This document shows positions 8,834-17,248 of a stretch of DNA of 64,000 nucleotides, piece after piece. This stretch comes from Streptomyces sp. NBC_01476. Its GTDB lineage: Bacteria; Actinomycetota; Actinomycetes; Streptomycetales; Streptomycetaceae. Position 1 is the stretch's first letter; every line of letters starts with the position of its first letter. Made by a program: the position numbers and the translations under genes. The notes under the pieces were generated by a model. The model did no database searches. It worked only from the letters and a program-made list of their open reading frames with translations, and was not told the DNA's origin. The stretch lies in assembly GCF_036227265.1 (NCBI RefSeq), contig NZ_CP109446.1, positions 5,214,001 through 5,278,000 of the forward strand, given 5' to 3'.

Positions 8834-9430
8834 TCACGCCCACAGGTCGGTGACGCGGACGTCCAACTCGGCGAGCAGGCGGCGCAGCAGCGGCAGGGAG
8901 AGGCCGATGACGTTGCCGGGGTCGCCGTCCACGCCGTCGACGAAGGGGGCCGAGCGGCCGTCGAGGGTGAACGCGCCCGCCACATGGAGCGGTTCGCCGC
9001 TCGCCACGTAGGCGGCGATCTCCGCGTCGTCCGGCGTGCCGAACCGTACGGTGGTGGAGGCGGTCGCGGAGACCTGGCGGCCGGTGGCGGTGTTGATCAC
9101 GCAGTGGCCCGTCCGGAGGATCCCGTCGCGGCCGCGCATCGCCTGCCAGCGGGCGGTCGCCTCGGCGGCGTCCTTGGGCTTGCCGAAGGCCAGGCCGTCC
9201 AACTCCAGGACGGAGTCGCAGCCGACCACCAGTTCGCCGCCGACGAGTTGTCCGCTGCCGGCCACGGCCTTCGCCTTCGCCTCCGCCAGGACGCGGGCCA
9301 GGTCGCCGGGGGTGGGAGCGGTGATGGCCTCCTCGTCCACCCCGCTCACGACGACCTGCGGGTCGAAGCCGGCCTGCTTGAGCAGGGCCAGGCGGGCGGG
9401 GGAGGCGGAGGCGAGGATCAGCGTGGTCAC
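8834..9430 (-). CDS. maf: Maf-like nucleotide pyrophosphatase
   Basis: 198-aa house-cleaning pyrophosphatase that hydrolyses non-canonical or canonical nucleoside triphosphates. Family motifs: N-terminal [18 protein letters not shown], the [10 protein letters not shown] acidic loop, the GKPKD segment and the C-terminal GDPGNVIGL. The start is set at GTG 9430 ([11 protein letters not shown]), because a TACGAT box ends 6 nt upstream and the protein then begins at the conserved LILAS strand; the frame runs on upstream without family sequence. The pccB-pccE-small membrane gene series lies upstream on the same strand. Confidence 0.93.
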   Translation of the reverse strand: MTTLILASASPARLALLKQAGFDPQVVVSGVDEEAITAPTPGDLARVLAEAKAKAVAGSGQLVGGELVVGCDSVLELDGLAFGKPKDAAEATARWQAMRGRDGILRTGHCVINTATGRQVSATASTTVRFGTPDDAEIAAYVASGEPLHVAGAFTLDGRSAPFVDGVDGDPGNVIGLSLPLLRRLLAELDVRVTDLWA

Positions 9431-9436
9431 CGCCCT

Positions 9437-9442
9437 ATCGTA
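9437..9442 (-). promoter_or_regulatory. Candidate -10 box (TACGAT), leaderless start of maf
   Basis: TACGAT on the minus strand, 6 nt before GTG 9430, giving maf its own promoter inside the carboxylase gene series. Confidence 0.5.
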
Positions 9443-9574
9443 GGGACCCCGCGGCCTCCTCCGCCCGGCCCCTGCCCGGTCCCGCCCGGCCCCCCGCCGG
9501 CCCGCGCACACGGGCCCTGGCACCTCCCGGCCGGCGGGAGCGGAAGGCGCGGAAGGCGCGGACCGGTCACCGCG

Positions 9575-9709
9575 CTACGCGCGCCACGTGGCGATGGCCA
9601 TGACGAGGACCGCGGCCAGGGCGATGACGAGCATCGCCCGGCGGAGCTTCGTCTGGGCGCGGCGGATGTCGTCCGGGGGACCGGGGGGTTGATCGTCGGA
9701 CCAGAGCAT
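9575..9709 (-). CDS. 44-aa single-pass membrane protein, MmpB-like
   Basis: Reads MLWSDDQPPGPPDDIRRAQ, then TKLRRAMLVIALAAVLVMAI, ending ATWRA. A charged, proline-rich N-terminal 24 residues precede one transmembrane helix (about 26-41). The MLWSD start and the DxRxAQ segment resemble the small proteins annotated in Streptomyces as morphogenic membrane protein MmpB, which I recall lying beside this carboxylase locus; this identification is from memory. The gene lies between pccE and maf on the same strand (85 bp and 144 bp gaps). No clear ribosome site was found. Confidence 0.72.
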   Translation of the reverse strand: MLWSDDQPPGPPDDIRRAQTKLRRAMLVIALAAVLVMAIATWRA

Positions 9710-9794
9710 GGGTTCAAGCGTGCGCCCGGGCGGGGGCCCGCGCCTGAGTACGCGTACTCAGAAGCGGAACCCGCACCTCACCCGTACCAGTGGT

Positions 9795-10001
9795 TTACGT
9801 GGGCCACGCGGAGGTGCGCCAGGCGCCGGGGCCGGGCCGGGGAGTGCGGCGGGTGAGGGCGCGGGCGGGGTCGGACCAGGCGGCGGTGGTGCGGGGGGCG
9901 GCCTCGTCGGGCTCCACCGCGGCGATACGCGCCTGGACCAGGGCCACGACGGCGGCCAGTTCTTCGGGGGTGGGTCTGCCGCGCTCCACTTTGATCACCA
10001 T
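9795..10001 (-). CDS. pccE: Acyl-CoA carboxylase epsilon subunit
   Basis: 68 aa, the small actinobacterial subunit that binds between alpha and beta chains of acyl-CoA carboxylase and raises activity. It starts MVIKVERGRPTPEELAAVVA, the typical VxRGxPTxEELAAL pattern, and ends in a WSDPAR...PGPGAWRTSAWP segment characteristic of AccE/PccE proteins. The start is 14 bp beyond the pccB stop on the same strand, so the two are translated from one mRNA. The middle is Pro/Ala-rich and probably unstructured. Confidence 0.92.
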   Translation of the reverse strand: MVIKVERGRPTPEELAAVVALVQARIAAVEPDEAAPRTTAAWSDPARALTRRTPRPGPGAWRTSAWPT

Positions 10002-10015
10002 GGGTGGCTCCTCTC

Positions 10016-11605
10016 CTACAGCGGGATGTTGCCGTGCTTCTTGGGCGGCAGGCTTTCCCGCTTGTTGCGCAGGGTCCGCAGGGCTTTGACGAGTTGTCCG
10101 CGGGTTTTGGAGGGCTCGATCACCGCGTCGACGTAGCCGCGTTCGGCGGCGACGTAGGGGTTGAGGAGGGTGTCCTCGTATTCGGTGATGAACCGCTGGC
10201 GCAGTTCCTCGGCCTCTTCGGGGGTGGCGGCTTCGGCGATGGTGCGGCGGTAGAGGATGTTGACGGCGCCCTGGGCGCCCATGACGGCGATCTGGGCGGT
10301 GGGCCAGGCGAGGTTGAGGTCGGCGCCGAGGTGTTTGGAGCCCATGACGTCGTAGGCACCGCCGTAGGCCTTGCGGGTGATGACGGTGATCAGCGGGACG
10401 GTGGCTTCGGCGTAGGCGTAGATGAGTTTGGCGCCGCGGCGGATGATGCCGTCCCATTCCTGGCTGGTGCCGGGCAGGAAGCCGGGGACGTCGACGAAGG
10501 TGATGACGGGCACGTTGAAGCTGTCGCAGGTGCGGACGAAGCGTGCCGCCTTCTCCGAGGCGTTGATGTCGAGGGTGCCGGCGAACTGCAGGGGCTGGTT
10601 GGCGACGATGCCGACCGGGCGGCCCTCGACGCGTCCGAAGCCGGTGATGATGTTGGGTGCGAACAGGCTCTGGGTCTCCAGGAACTCGCCGTCGTCGAGG
10701 ACGTGTTCGAGGACCTTGTGCATGTCGTAGGGCTGGTTCGCGGAGTCCGGGACGAGGGTGTCGAGTTCGAGGTCCTCGTCGGTGACCGCGAGGTCGGCTT
10801 CGGTGGTGAAGGCGGGGGGCTCTTCGAGGTTGTTGCCCGGCAGGTAGGAGAGCAGGGCCTTGACGTACTCGAAGGCGTCCTTCTCGTCGCCGGAGAGGTG
10901 GTGGGCGTTGCCGGAGGTGGTGTTGTGGGTGCGGGCGCCGCCGAGTTCCTCCATGCCGACGTCTTCGCCGGTGACGGTCTTGATGACGTCGGGTCCGGTG
11001 ATGAACATGTGGGAGGTCTGGTCGACCATGATCACGAAGTCGGTGATCGCGGGGGAGTAGACGGCGCCGCCGGCGCAGGGGCCCATGATGAGGCTGATCT
11101 GCGGGATGACGCCGGAGGCGTGGGTGTTGCGGCGGAAGATCTCGCCGTACATGCCGAGCGAGGTGACGCCTTCCTGGATGCGCGCGCCGCCGGAGTCGTT
11201 GATGCCGATGACGGGGCAGCCGGTTTTCAGGGCGAAGTCCATCACCTTGACGATCTTCTCGCCGTAGACCTCGCCGAGCGCGCCGCCGAAGACGGTGAAG
11301 TCCTGGGAGAAGACCGCGACGGGGCGGCCTTCGACGGTGCCGTAACCGGTGACGACACCGTCGCCGTAGGGGCGGTTGGCGGCCAGGCCGAAGTTGGTCG
11401 AGCGGTGCCGGGCGAGCTCGTCCAGTTCGGTGAACGATCCTTCGTCCAGGAGGAGTTCGATCCGCTCACGGGCGGTCAGCTTGCCCTTTTCATGCTGCTT
11501 GTCGACCGCGCGGCCGGAGCCGGCGTGCGTCGCTTCCTGGATGCGGTGGCGCAGATCGGCGAGCTTCCCCGCGGTCGTGTGGATGTCGTACTCCGGCTCG
11601 GCCAT
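10016..11605 (-). CDS. pccB: Acyl-CoA (propionyl-CoA) carboxylase beta subunit
   Basis: 529-aa carboxyltransferase that moves the carboxyl group from biotin to propionyl-CoA or acetyl-CoA. Crotonase-fold halves are visible: N-terminal [33 protein letters not shown], the oxyanion segment [16 protein letters not shown], and C-terminal [20 protein letters not shown] followed by [17 protein letters not shown]. Asp/Ile at the [12 protein letters not shown] region tunes substrate size in this family, so propionyl-CoA is likely. First gene of the pccB-pccE series; AGGAG lies upstream of the ATG. It is divergent from biotin ligase, an apt partner because the alpha chain needs biotin. Confidence 0.95.
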   Translation of the reverse strand: MAEPEYDIHTTAGKLADLRHRIQEATHAGSGRAVDKQHEKGKLTARERIELLLDEGSFTELDELARHRSTNFGLAANRPYGDGVVTGYGTVEGRPVAVFSQDFTVFGGALGEVYGEKIVKVMDFALKTGCPVIGINDSGGARIQEGVTSLGMYGEIFRRNTHASGVIPQISLIMGPCAGGAVYSPAITDFVIMVDQTSHMFITGPDVIKTVTGEDVGMEELGGARTHNTTSGNAHHLSGDEKDAFEYVKALLSYLPGNNLEEPPAFTTEADLAVTDEDLELDTLVPDSANQPYDMHKVLEHVLDDGEFLETQSLFAPNIITGFGRVEGRPVGIVANQPLQFAGTLDINASEKAARFVRTCDSFNVPVITFVDVPGFLPGTSQEWDGIIRRGAKLIYAYAEATVPLITVITRKAYGGAYDVMGSKHLGADLNLAWPTAQIAVMGAQGAVNILYRRTIAEAATPEEAEELRQRFITEYEDTLLNPYVAAERGYVDAVIEPSKTRGQLVKALRTLRNKRESLPPKKHGNIPL

Positions 11606-11745
11606 GGAGGCGGCTCTCCTGCTCTCGGCGGATCCAACGGTGATGCCCCCCGCGGTCTTATGACCGGCGGGTAACGCTGCTGAGTAGCGTAGTGGCGACG
11701 CTTCGATACGGGCACTGCGTCGTTCGCCACACCGTGGCCTGCTCG

Positions 11746-11751
11746 TAGGGT
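11746..11751 (+). promoter_or_regulatory. Candidate -10 box (TAGGGT), leaderless start of birA
   Basis: TAGGGT followed by 6 nt and ATG 11758. The 152-bp gap from pccB also holds the pccB promoter. Confidence 0.5.
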
Positions 11752-11757
11752 GAGGTC

Positions 11758-12657
11758 ATGACGCGCAGCCGCTGGTCCGATCTCGACCGCCCGCCTCTGA
11801 ACGCCGCCGCACTGCGCCGGGCGGTGGTCGTTCCGGGCGGTCTGTGGACCGGACTGGACGTGGTGGAGGCGACCGGCTCCACCAACAGCGACCTCACCGC
11901 GCGGGCCGGGCAGGGCGCCGCCGAGGGCGCCGTACTGGTGGCCGAGGAACAGACCGCCGGACGTGGCCGGCTGGACCGCAGGTGGAGCGCGCCGGCCCGG
12001 TCCGGTCTCTTCTTCTCCGTACTGCTCCGTCCGGGTGAACCCCGTACCGTCCCCGCGGACGAGCCGGCCGCTCCGCCGCTGGACCAGGGGCCGGTGCCGG
12101 TCAACCGCTGGGGCTGGCTGCCGCTGCTGGCCGGCGTCGCGACCGCCACCGCGCTCTCCCGGGCGGCCGGTGTCGACACGGCACTCAAGTGGCCCAACGA
12201 CCTGCTGCTCACCGTCGAGGGCGAGGAGCGCAAGGCGGGCGGCATCCTCGCCGAGCGGGTCGGCACCGCGGTGGTGGTCGGGGTCGGCATCAATGTGTCG
12301 CTGCGGGCCGGTGAACTGCCGGTCCCCACCGCGGCCTCGCTGGCCCTGGCCGGCGCCAAGGGCACCGACCGCGATCCCCTGCTGCGGGCCGTGCTGCGGT
12401 CGATCGCCGACTGGTACGGCCTGTGGCGCGCGGCCGACGGCGACCCGGCCGCCTCCCGCCTCCAGCAGACGTACGGCGCCGGGTGCGCCACCCTGGGCCG
12501 CCAGGTGCGGGCCGAGCTGCCCGGCGGCAAGGAGCTCTCCGGCACGGCGGTGGCCGTGGACGGGGACGGCCGGCTGGTGATCGCCGGACCCGACGGCGAG
12601 CAGGCGGTGGGCGCCGGCGACGTCGTCCACCTGCGCCCGGACGCGGGTGAGGGCTGA
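11758..12657 (+). CDS. birA: Biotin--[acetyl-CoA-carboxylase] ligase
   Basis: 299-aa enzyme that makes biotinyl-AMP and attaches biotin to the Lys of carrier domains such as that of AccA2. It has the BPL signature STNSDLTARAGQG, GRGRLDRRW (about 66-74) and KWPNDLLL (about 144-151), GGIL and GVGINV, plus a C-terminal SH3-like cap (GRQVRAELPGG, GDVVHLRPD). There is no N-terminal winged-helix domain, so it is the monofunctional type and not a biotin-operon repressor. A loop with EPRTVPADEPAAPPLDQGP in the middle is longer than in E. coli. Confidence 0.94.
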   Translation: MTRSRWSDLDRPPLNAAALRRAVVVPGGLWTGLDVVEATGSTNSDLTARAGQGAAEGAVLVAEEQTAGRGRLDRRWSAPARSGLFFSVLLRPGEPRTVPADEPAAPPLDQGPVPVNRWGWLPLLAGVATATALSRAAGVDTALKWPNDLLLTVEGEERKAGGILAERVGTAVVVGVGINVSLRAGELPVPTAASLALAGAKGTDRDPLLRAVLRSIADWYGLWRAADGDPAASRLQQTYGAGCATLGRQVRAELPGGKELSGTAVAVDGDGRLVIAGPDGEQAVGAGDVVHLRPDAGEG

Positions 12658-12794
12658 CCGGTCCGGTGGGAGTGGACCGGGTGAGAGTGAGCTGAGGCAC
12701 ACCTGCCGTATCTTTGAGGAGCTGCGTCGTCTCGATGATCGGAAGGGCAGTGCGCAGGGATTCTTCTGGTTCTTCTGGGGCCGGGCGGTAGCGC

Positions 12795-13973
12795 GTGGAG
12801 AACGACGGCGCTTTGCCGGACCGGCCGTCCGCACCGGATCCGGGCAGCCACCCGGGTGCGGCACGTGGCGTTCCCGGCGATTCGCTGCCCTCGATGGGTT
12901 TCGTCGACCCGGGGGAGGGCGGCGAACCGGACGGCGGGGAGTACCCGGACACCGGTGAGCACCCGCTGGCACTGCGGCTCGAACAGCTGATCCTCGGCGC
13001 GCCCCGCCGCTACACGCCCTTCCAGGCGGCCCGGGCGGCCGGCGTGTCGATGGACCTGGCGTCCCGCTTCTGGCGGGCGATGGGCTTCGCCGACATCGGG
13101 CAGGCCAAGGCGCTCACCGAGGCGGACGTCCTCGCGCTGCGCCGGCTGGCCGGTCTGGTCGAGGCGGGTCTGCTCAGCGAGTCGATGGCGATCCAGGTGG
13201 CCCGCTCCACCGGCCAGACCACCGCCCGGCTCGCCGACTGGCAGACCGACTCCTTCCTGGAGGGCCTCACCGAGCCGCCGGAGCCCGGGATGACCCGCGC
13301 CGAGGTGGCGTACCCGCTGGTCGAGCTGCTGCTGCCGGAGCTGGAGGAGTTCCTGATCTACGTCTGGCGGCGCCAGGTCGCGGCGGCCACCAGCCGGGTC
13401 GTCCAGTCCGACGACGAGGAAGCCGTCGACCGGCGGCTCGCGGTCGGCTTCGCCGATCTGGTGGGCTTCACCCGGCTCACCCGCCGTCTGGAGGAGGAGG
13501 AGCTCGGCGAGCTGGTCGAGGCGTTCGAGACCACGGCGGCCGATCAGGTGGCCGCGTACGGGGGCCGGCTGATCAAGACCCTCGGTGACGAGGTGCTCTT
13601 CGTCGCCGACGACCCTGGGACGGCCGCGGAGATCGGGATGCGGCTGATCGAGACGATGACCGGCGACGAGTCGATGCCGGCGCTCCGGGTCGGCATGGCC
13701 TTCGGCACCGTCACCACCCGGATGGGCGATGTCTTCGGCACCACGGTGAACCTCGCCTCCCGGCTGACCTCCATAGCGCCGCGCGACGCCGTCCTGGTGG
13801 ACGGCGACTTCGCCGAGGCGCTGGCCGAGGCGGGCGACGCGCCCATCTCGGAGGCGGACGTCGACGCCGGCTCCGCGGAGAAGTACCGGTTCGCGCTGCA
13901 GCCGATGTGGCGCCGCCCGGTCCGCGGGCTCGGTGTGGTGGAGCCCTGGCTGCTGACGCGGCGCGAGCGCTGA
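12795..13973 (+). CDS. cya: Class III adenylate cyclase
   Basis: 392 aa, expected to make cAMP. The first ~55 residues are Gly/Pro-rich and acidic. A regulatory helical region follows (about 58-190), including an HTH-like RRYTPFQAARAAGVSMDLASRFWRA stretch. The C-terminal cyclase homology domain (about 205-370) contains the metal-binding FADLVGFTRLT (first Asp), the GRLIKTLGDEVLFVAD segment with the second Asp and the substrate Lys/Asp region, and GTTVNLASRL. Only one cyclase domain is present, so it must act as a homodimer. GTG 12795 is uncertain: no clear ribosome site or -10 box fits; a later ATG at 12894 is possible. Position after birA matches S. coelicolor cya as I recall it. Confidence 0.9.
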   Translation: MENDGALPDRPSAPDPGSHPGAARGVPGDSLPSMGFVDPGEGGEPDGGEYPDTGEHPLALRLEQLILGAPRRYTPFQAARAAGVSMDLASRFWRAMGFADIGQAKALTEADVLALRRLAGLVEAGLLSESMAIQVARSTGQTTARLADWQTDSFLEGLTEPPEPGMTRAEVAYPLVELLLPELEEFLIYVWRRQVAAATSRVVQSDDEEAVDRRLAVGFADLVGFTRLTRRLEEEELGELVEAFETTAADQVAAYGGRLIKTLGDEVLFVADDPGTAAEIGMRLIETMTGDESMPALRVGMAFGTVTTRMGDVFGTTVNLASRLTSIAPRDAVLVDGDFAEALAEAGDAPISEADVDAGSAEKYRFALQPMWRRPVRGLGVVEPWLLTRRER

Positions 13974-14016
13974 CGGTCCCTTTCCCGTGCCCGGGCGGTG
14001 TCCGGTGCAACCGCCC

Positions 14017-14063
14017 GTCTGACGCGTTAGACAAAGTTCGTCAGACTGTCTAATGTGTCAGAC
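14017..14063 (+). promoter_or_regulatory. Promoter and palindromic operator of TetR gene at 14064
   Basis: TTAGAC (14027-14032) and TAATGT (14051-14056) are spaced by 18 bp, with TAATGT ending 7 nt before ATG 14064: a full promoter for a leaderless mRNA. Overlapping it are inverted copies of one 7-mer: TTAGACA (14027) with TGTCTAA (14047), and GTCTGAC (14017) with GTCAGAC (14040, 14057). Binding by the TetR product would block polymerase. Confidence 0.75.
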
Positions 14064-14651
14064 ATGAGTGGTGCGGCACCGGACATCGACGACGACCCCA
14101 AACGCGCGGCGGTGCTCGCCGCCGCCCTCGGGGTGTTCAGCAGGTACGGATTCCAGAAGACCTCGATGGAGGCGGTCGCCAAAGCGGCCGGCATCTCGCG
14201 GCCGGGGCTCTACCTGCTCTTCCCGAACAAGGAGCAGCTCTACCGCGCCACGATGCAGGGCGTCATGGAACGCGGCCAGCGGGCCATGGAGAAGTGCTTC
14301 GCCGACGAGTCGCTGAGCTTCGAGGACCGGGTGGTGTCCGCGCTGGACGCGCTGGTGGGCCAGTACATCGGCAGCCAGGTGGCCAGGGACCTGGCCGAAC
14401 TGCTGGAGAACAGCGGGCCGCAGCTCGGCTCGATGTTCCACGACCACCAGGAACTGGCCCGGGCGACGATCGCCGCGCGGATCGCGGAGATCGCGCCGCC
14501 CGGCGTGCTCGGCGGCGGACTCGGCGCCGAGGACGTGATGGACGTGCTCTTCTCCGCGGCGCTGACCTGGAAGGCGACCTCCGCGGACCGGGACGAGTTC
14601 CGGGAACGGGCCAGGCGGGCGGTCCGGCTGATCTGCCGGACACCGGGCTGA
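14064..14651 (+). CDS. TetR-family transcriptional regulator
   Basis: 195 aa. HTH region KRAAVLAAALGVFSRYG, KTSMEAVAKAAGISRPGLYLLFPNKEQLY (about 14-58) with a variant recognition helix ending YLLFPNK. ATG 14064 is preferred over GTG 14055 because a complete promoter places the transcript start at this ATG. It very probably represses itself. The SDR gene lies 109 bp downstream in the same direction and is the likely co-regulated target, followed by an enoyl-CoA hydratase. Ligand unknown. Confidence 0.9.
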   Translation: MSGAAPDIDDDPKRAAVLAAALGVFSRYGFQKTSMEAVAKAAGISRPGLYLLFPNKEQLYRATMQGVMERGQRAMEKCFADESLSFEDRVVSALDALVGQYIGSQVARDLAELLENSGPQLGSMFHDHQELARATIAARIAEIAPPGVLGGGLGAEDVMDVLFSAALTWKATSADRDEFRERARRAVRLICRTPG

Positions 14652-14760
14652 CCCCGGCGGCCCGTCGCCGCACCCCACCCCCTCACCACCACCGGCCGCG
14701 CCGCGGTGACCCACCGCGCCGGGCGCCGCTTCCGCACACCCCTTTTCCGGAAGGACAGCC

Positions 14761-15711
14761 ATGTCCCCTGTCACCACATCCTTCACCGCCCGGTCCACCG
14801 CGGACGAGGTGCTGACCGGCGTCGCCCTCACCGGCAGACGGGCCGTCGTCACCGGCGGCGCGTCCGGGATCGGCCTGGAGGCCGCCCGTACGCTGGCCGC
14901 GGCCGGCGCCGAGGTGACCCTGGCGGTACGCGACACCGAGGCCGGCGAGCGCGCCGCCGCGGACATCCGGGCCGGCGGCCGTGACGTACGCGTCGCCCGG
15001 CTCGACCTGGCGGACCGGGCGAGCGTCGACGCCTTCGCCGCGCACTGGACCGGGCCGCTGCACATCCTCGTGAACAACGCCGGGATCATGGCGCTGCCCG
15101 AGCTGACCCGGACGGCGGAAGGCTGGGAGACGCAGTTCGCGGTGAACCATCTGGGCCACGCCGCCCTCACCTTCGCCCTGCACGACGCGCTCGCGGCGGC
15201 CGGCGGTGCGCGGATCGTCGTCGTCAGCTCGTCGGCGCACCAGATGTCCCCGGTCGTCTTCGACGACATCCACTTCACCCGGCGGCCCTACGATGGCTGG
15301 TCGGCGTACGGCCAGTCGAAGACGGCCACGATCCTGTTCACCGTGGCGCTCGCCAAGCGGTGGGCCGCCGACGGCATCACCGCCAACGCGCTGCACCCCG
15401 GCGGCATCATGACCAACCTCCAGCGCCACCTGGACGAAGGGCAGTTGCGGTTCGTCGGCGCGCTGGACGAGCAGGGGCGCCGGCCGGCGGTGCCGCCGGG
15501 CTGGAAGACCCCGCAGCAGGGCGCGGCGACCACGGTGCTGCTGGCCGGATCGCCGGAGGTCCAGGGGGTGACCGGGCGGTACTTCGAGGACGCCAACGAG
15601 GCGGCGGTCGTCACCGGGCAGGGGGACGGCAGGAGCGGGGTCGCCGCGTACGCGCTCGACCAGAACGACGCCGACCGGCTCTGGGAACTGACGGTCCGGC
15701 TGGCAGGATGA
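14761..15711 (+). CDS. Short-chain dehydrogenase/reductase (WWOX/retinol dehydrogenase-like)
   Basis: 316-aa NAD(P)-dependent oxidoreductase. Rossmann motif VVTGGASGIGLEAA (about 30-43), NNAGIMA, then catalytic Ser in VVVSSSAHQ and Tyr/Lys in YGQSK, in the classical order. Length and HPGGIMTNLQRH place it in the group close to retinol dehydrogenase/WW-domain oxidoreductase-like bacterial SDRs. GGAAGGA precedes the ATG by 6 nt. Downstream of, and probably controlled by, the TetR gene. Substrate cannot be inferred from sequence. Confidence 0.9.
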   Translation: MSPVTTSFTARSTADEVLTGVALTGRRAVVTGGASGIGLEAARTLAAAGAEVTLAVRDTEAGERAAADIRAGGRDVRVARLDLADRASVDAFAAHWTGPLHILVNNAGIMALPELTRTAEGWETQFAVNHLGHAALTFALHDALAAAGGARIVVVSSSAHQMSPVVFDDIHFTRRPYDGWSAYGQSKTATILFTVALAKRWAADGITANALHPGGIMTNLQRHLDEGQLRFVGALDEQGRRPAVPPGWKTPQQGAATTVLLAGSPEVQGVTGRYFEDANEAAVVTGQGDGRSGVAAYALDQNDADRLWELTVRLAG

Positions 15712-15749
15712 GGGGAGGTTTACGTGCGTTAACCCGGAAGGACGGCGTG

Positions 15750-16547
15750 ATGGACGAGGAGCGGTACGGGGAGTTCGTGGTGGTACGGCGGCACGGCGAG
15801 CGCGTGGCCGAGCTGGTGCTCGACCGGCCGGCGGCCATGAACGCGGTCTCCACGGCGATGTCCGCGAGTATCGCGGCGGCCTGCGGGGCGCTGGCGGCGG
15901 ACCGTGCGGTGAGCGTGGTCGTGCTGACCTCGTCCAACGAGAAGGCGTTCTGTGTGGGCGCGGACCTCAAGGAGCGCAACGCGCTGAGTGACGAGGAGCT
16001 GGGGCGGCAGCGGCCGCTGTCCCGGGCCGGCTACACCGGGGTGCTGGAGCTGCCGATGCCGGCGGTGGCGGCGGTCCACGGGTACGCGCTCGGCGGGGGG
16101 TTCGAGCTGGCGCTCTCCTGCGATCTGATCGTGGGCGACCCCACGACGGTGGTGGGGCTGCCGGAGGTGTCGGTCGGTGTCATCCCGGGCGGCGGCGGTA
16201 CGCAGTTGCTGCCGCGGCGGGTGGGGGCGGCGCGGGCGGCGGAGCTGATCTTCACGGCGCGGCGGGTGCCGGTGGGGGAGGCGGTGGCGCTGGGGCTGGT
16301 CGACCGGCTCGCGGCGCCGGGGGAGGACGCCAGGACGGCGGCGCTCGCGCTGGCGGAGACGATCGCGGGGCACTCGCCGGTGGGGCTCCGGGCGGCGAAG
16401 CGGGCGCTTCGGCTGGGGCAGGGGGTGGACCTCCGGGCGGGGCTTGAGGTGGAGGATGCGGGGTGGAGGACCGTGGCGTTCTCTTCTGACCGTGCGGAGG
16501 GGGTGGCCGCGTTCACGGAGTCCCGCCGCCCCATCTGGCCGGCGTGA
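15750..16547 (+). CDS. Enoyl-CoA hydratase/isomerase family protein
   Basis: 265-aa crotonase-superfamily enzyme of fatty-acid or related CoA-ester catabolism. Oxyanion-hole motifs AFCVGADLKERN (about 63-74) and HGYALGGGFELALSCDLI (about 104-121) are present, with Glu in LPEVSVGVIPGGGGTQLLPR as the catalytic base. Start ATG 15750 has GGAAGGA 8 nt upstream; a GTG one codon earlier is possible. It begins 38 bp after the SDR stop, likely the same transcript. Exact reaction undetermined. Confidence 0.9.
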   Translation: MDEERYGEFVVVRRHGERVAELVLDRPAAMNAVSTAMSASIAAACGALAADRAVSVVVLTSSNEKAFCVGADLKERNALSDEELGRQRPLSRAGYTGVLELPMPAVAAVHGYALGGGFELALSCDLIVGDPTTVVGLPEVSVGVIPGGGGTQLLPRRVGAARAAELIFTARRVPVGEAVALGLVDRLAAPGEDARTAALALAETIAGHSPVGLRAAKRALRLGQGVDLRAGLEVEDAGWRTVAFSSDRAEGVAAFTESRRPIWPA

Positions 16548-16598
16548 CCTTCCCCCTCCGGGCGGTCCCCTCCTGCGGGTGCCACAGTGCCGCTACGT

Positions 16599-16832
16599 CG
16601 TGGCTGGTCGCGCAGTTCCTCCCCCAGACTTCGTCCGGGGGTGCCCCCAGCGCCCCTTCGTGGCCCGATCCGTCGGTGGTCAAGCGTCCGCCGGTGGTGG
16701 GTTGCTCGCGCAGTTCCTCCCCCAGACTTCGTCCGGGGGTGCCCCCAGCGCCCCTTGGGGCCCGACCCGTCGGTGGTCAGGCGTCCGCGGGTGGTGGGTT
16801 GCTCGCGCAGTTCCTCGCGCCCCTGACGGGGC
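16599..16832. repeat. Dispersed palindromic intergenic repeat (member 4, three tandem copies)
   Basis: Three successive units, each GCGCAGTTCCTC followed by CCCCAGACTTCGTCCGGGGG (first two) or CGCGCCCCTGACGGGGC (third), joined by the linker GGTGGTGGGTTGCTCGCG. The longest run of this repeat family in the window, directly downstream of the enoyl-CoA hydratase gene. Confidence 0.85.
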
Positions 16833-17057
16833 TCGGCTGCGCCCGCATGACGCCGGGGGTTACGCCGGTAGCCAGCGAGCCGAAGGGCGCGCCGGTGTCG
16901 AAAGGGAGAACGCGCGCAGGGAGCGAGGAACGAGCGAGCGAGCACGATCGACCGTCGACATCGGATTTAAGCGCCCGGAGGCGAGAGGGCGGCAAAAAAA
17001 GGGGAAAGGGCGGTGCCCACACGGACAACGGCACCGTGGACCAGGGCACGTCCGCCT
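16833..17057. other. Gene-free segment with purine-rich, A-tract sequence
   Basis: No gene supported. Contains GAGCGAGGAACGAGCGAGCG near 16920, a lower-GC TCGGATTTAAG and an A7-G4 run near 16995, which differ from the surrounding high-GC intergenic DNA. Confidence 0.4.
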
Positions 17058-17150
17058 CCGCCCCGCACCCCCTTCCCGCACCCCCTTCCCGCACCCCCTT
17101 CCCGCACCCCCTTCCCGCACCCCCCTCCGCCCCGCACCCCCTCCGACCCC
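17058..17150 (+). repeat. C-rich tandem repeat upstream of diguanylate cyclase gene
   Basis: The 13-mer CCGCACCCCCTTC is repeated about four to five times in a row, then continues as degenerate CCGCACCCCC and CCCCACC runs up to about 17185, followed by an A7 tract. One strand is almost only pyrimidine. No coding potential. Confidence 0.75.
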
Positions 17151-17236
17151 CCACCCCCCACGGCGCCCCACCCCCTCCCCCCGAAAAAAACCCTCGTTCG
17201 CTCGCGGGCCAGCGGTCGGTGGGGGGGAAAGCTCCT

Positions 17237-17242
17237 TAGCCT
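17237..17242 (+). promoter_or_regulatory. Candidate -10 box (TAGCCT), leaderless start of GGDEF gene
   Basis: TAGCCT, then six G residues, then ATG 17249. Confidence 0.5.
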
Positions 17243-17248
17243 GGGGGG

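Noticed and set aside
10004-11674. 556-codon plus-strand frame opposite pccB
   Set aside because: Gly/Asp/Val-rich mirror of pccB codons; no domain and no ribosome site.
11758-12657. BirA as a biotin-operon repressor
   Set aside because: The N-terminus lacks a winged-helix domain; it starts directly with the ligase part.
16833-17057. Degraded gene between enoyl-CoA hydratase and GGDEF gene
   Set aside because: The unusual A-tract and purine-rich sequence gives no frame longer than the surrounding noise and no protein motif.
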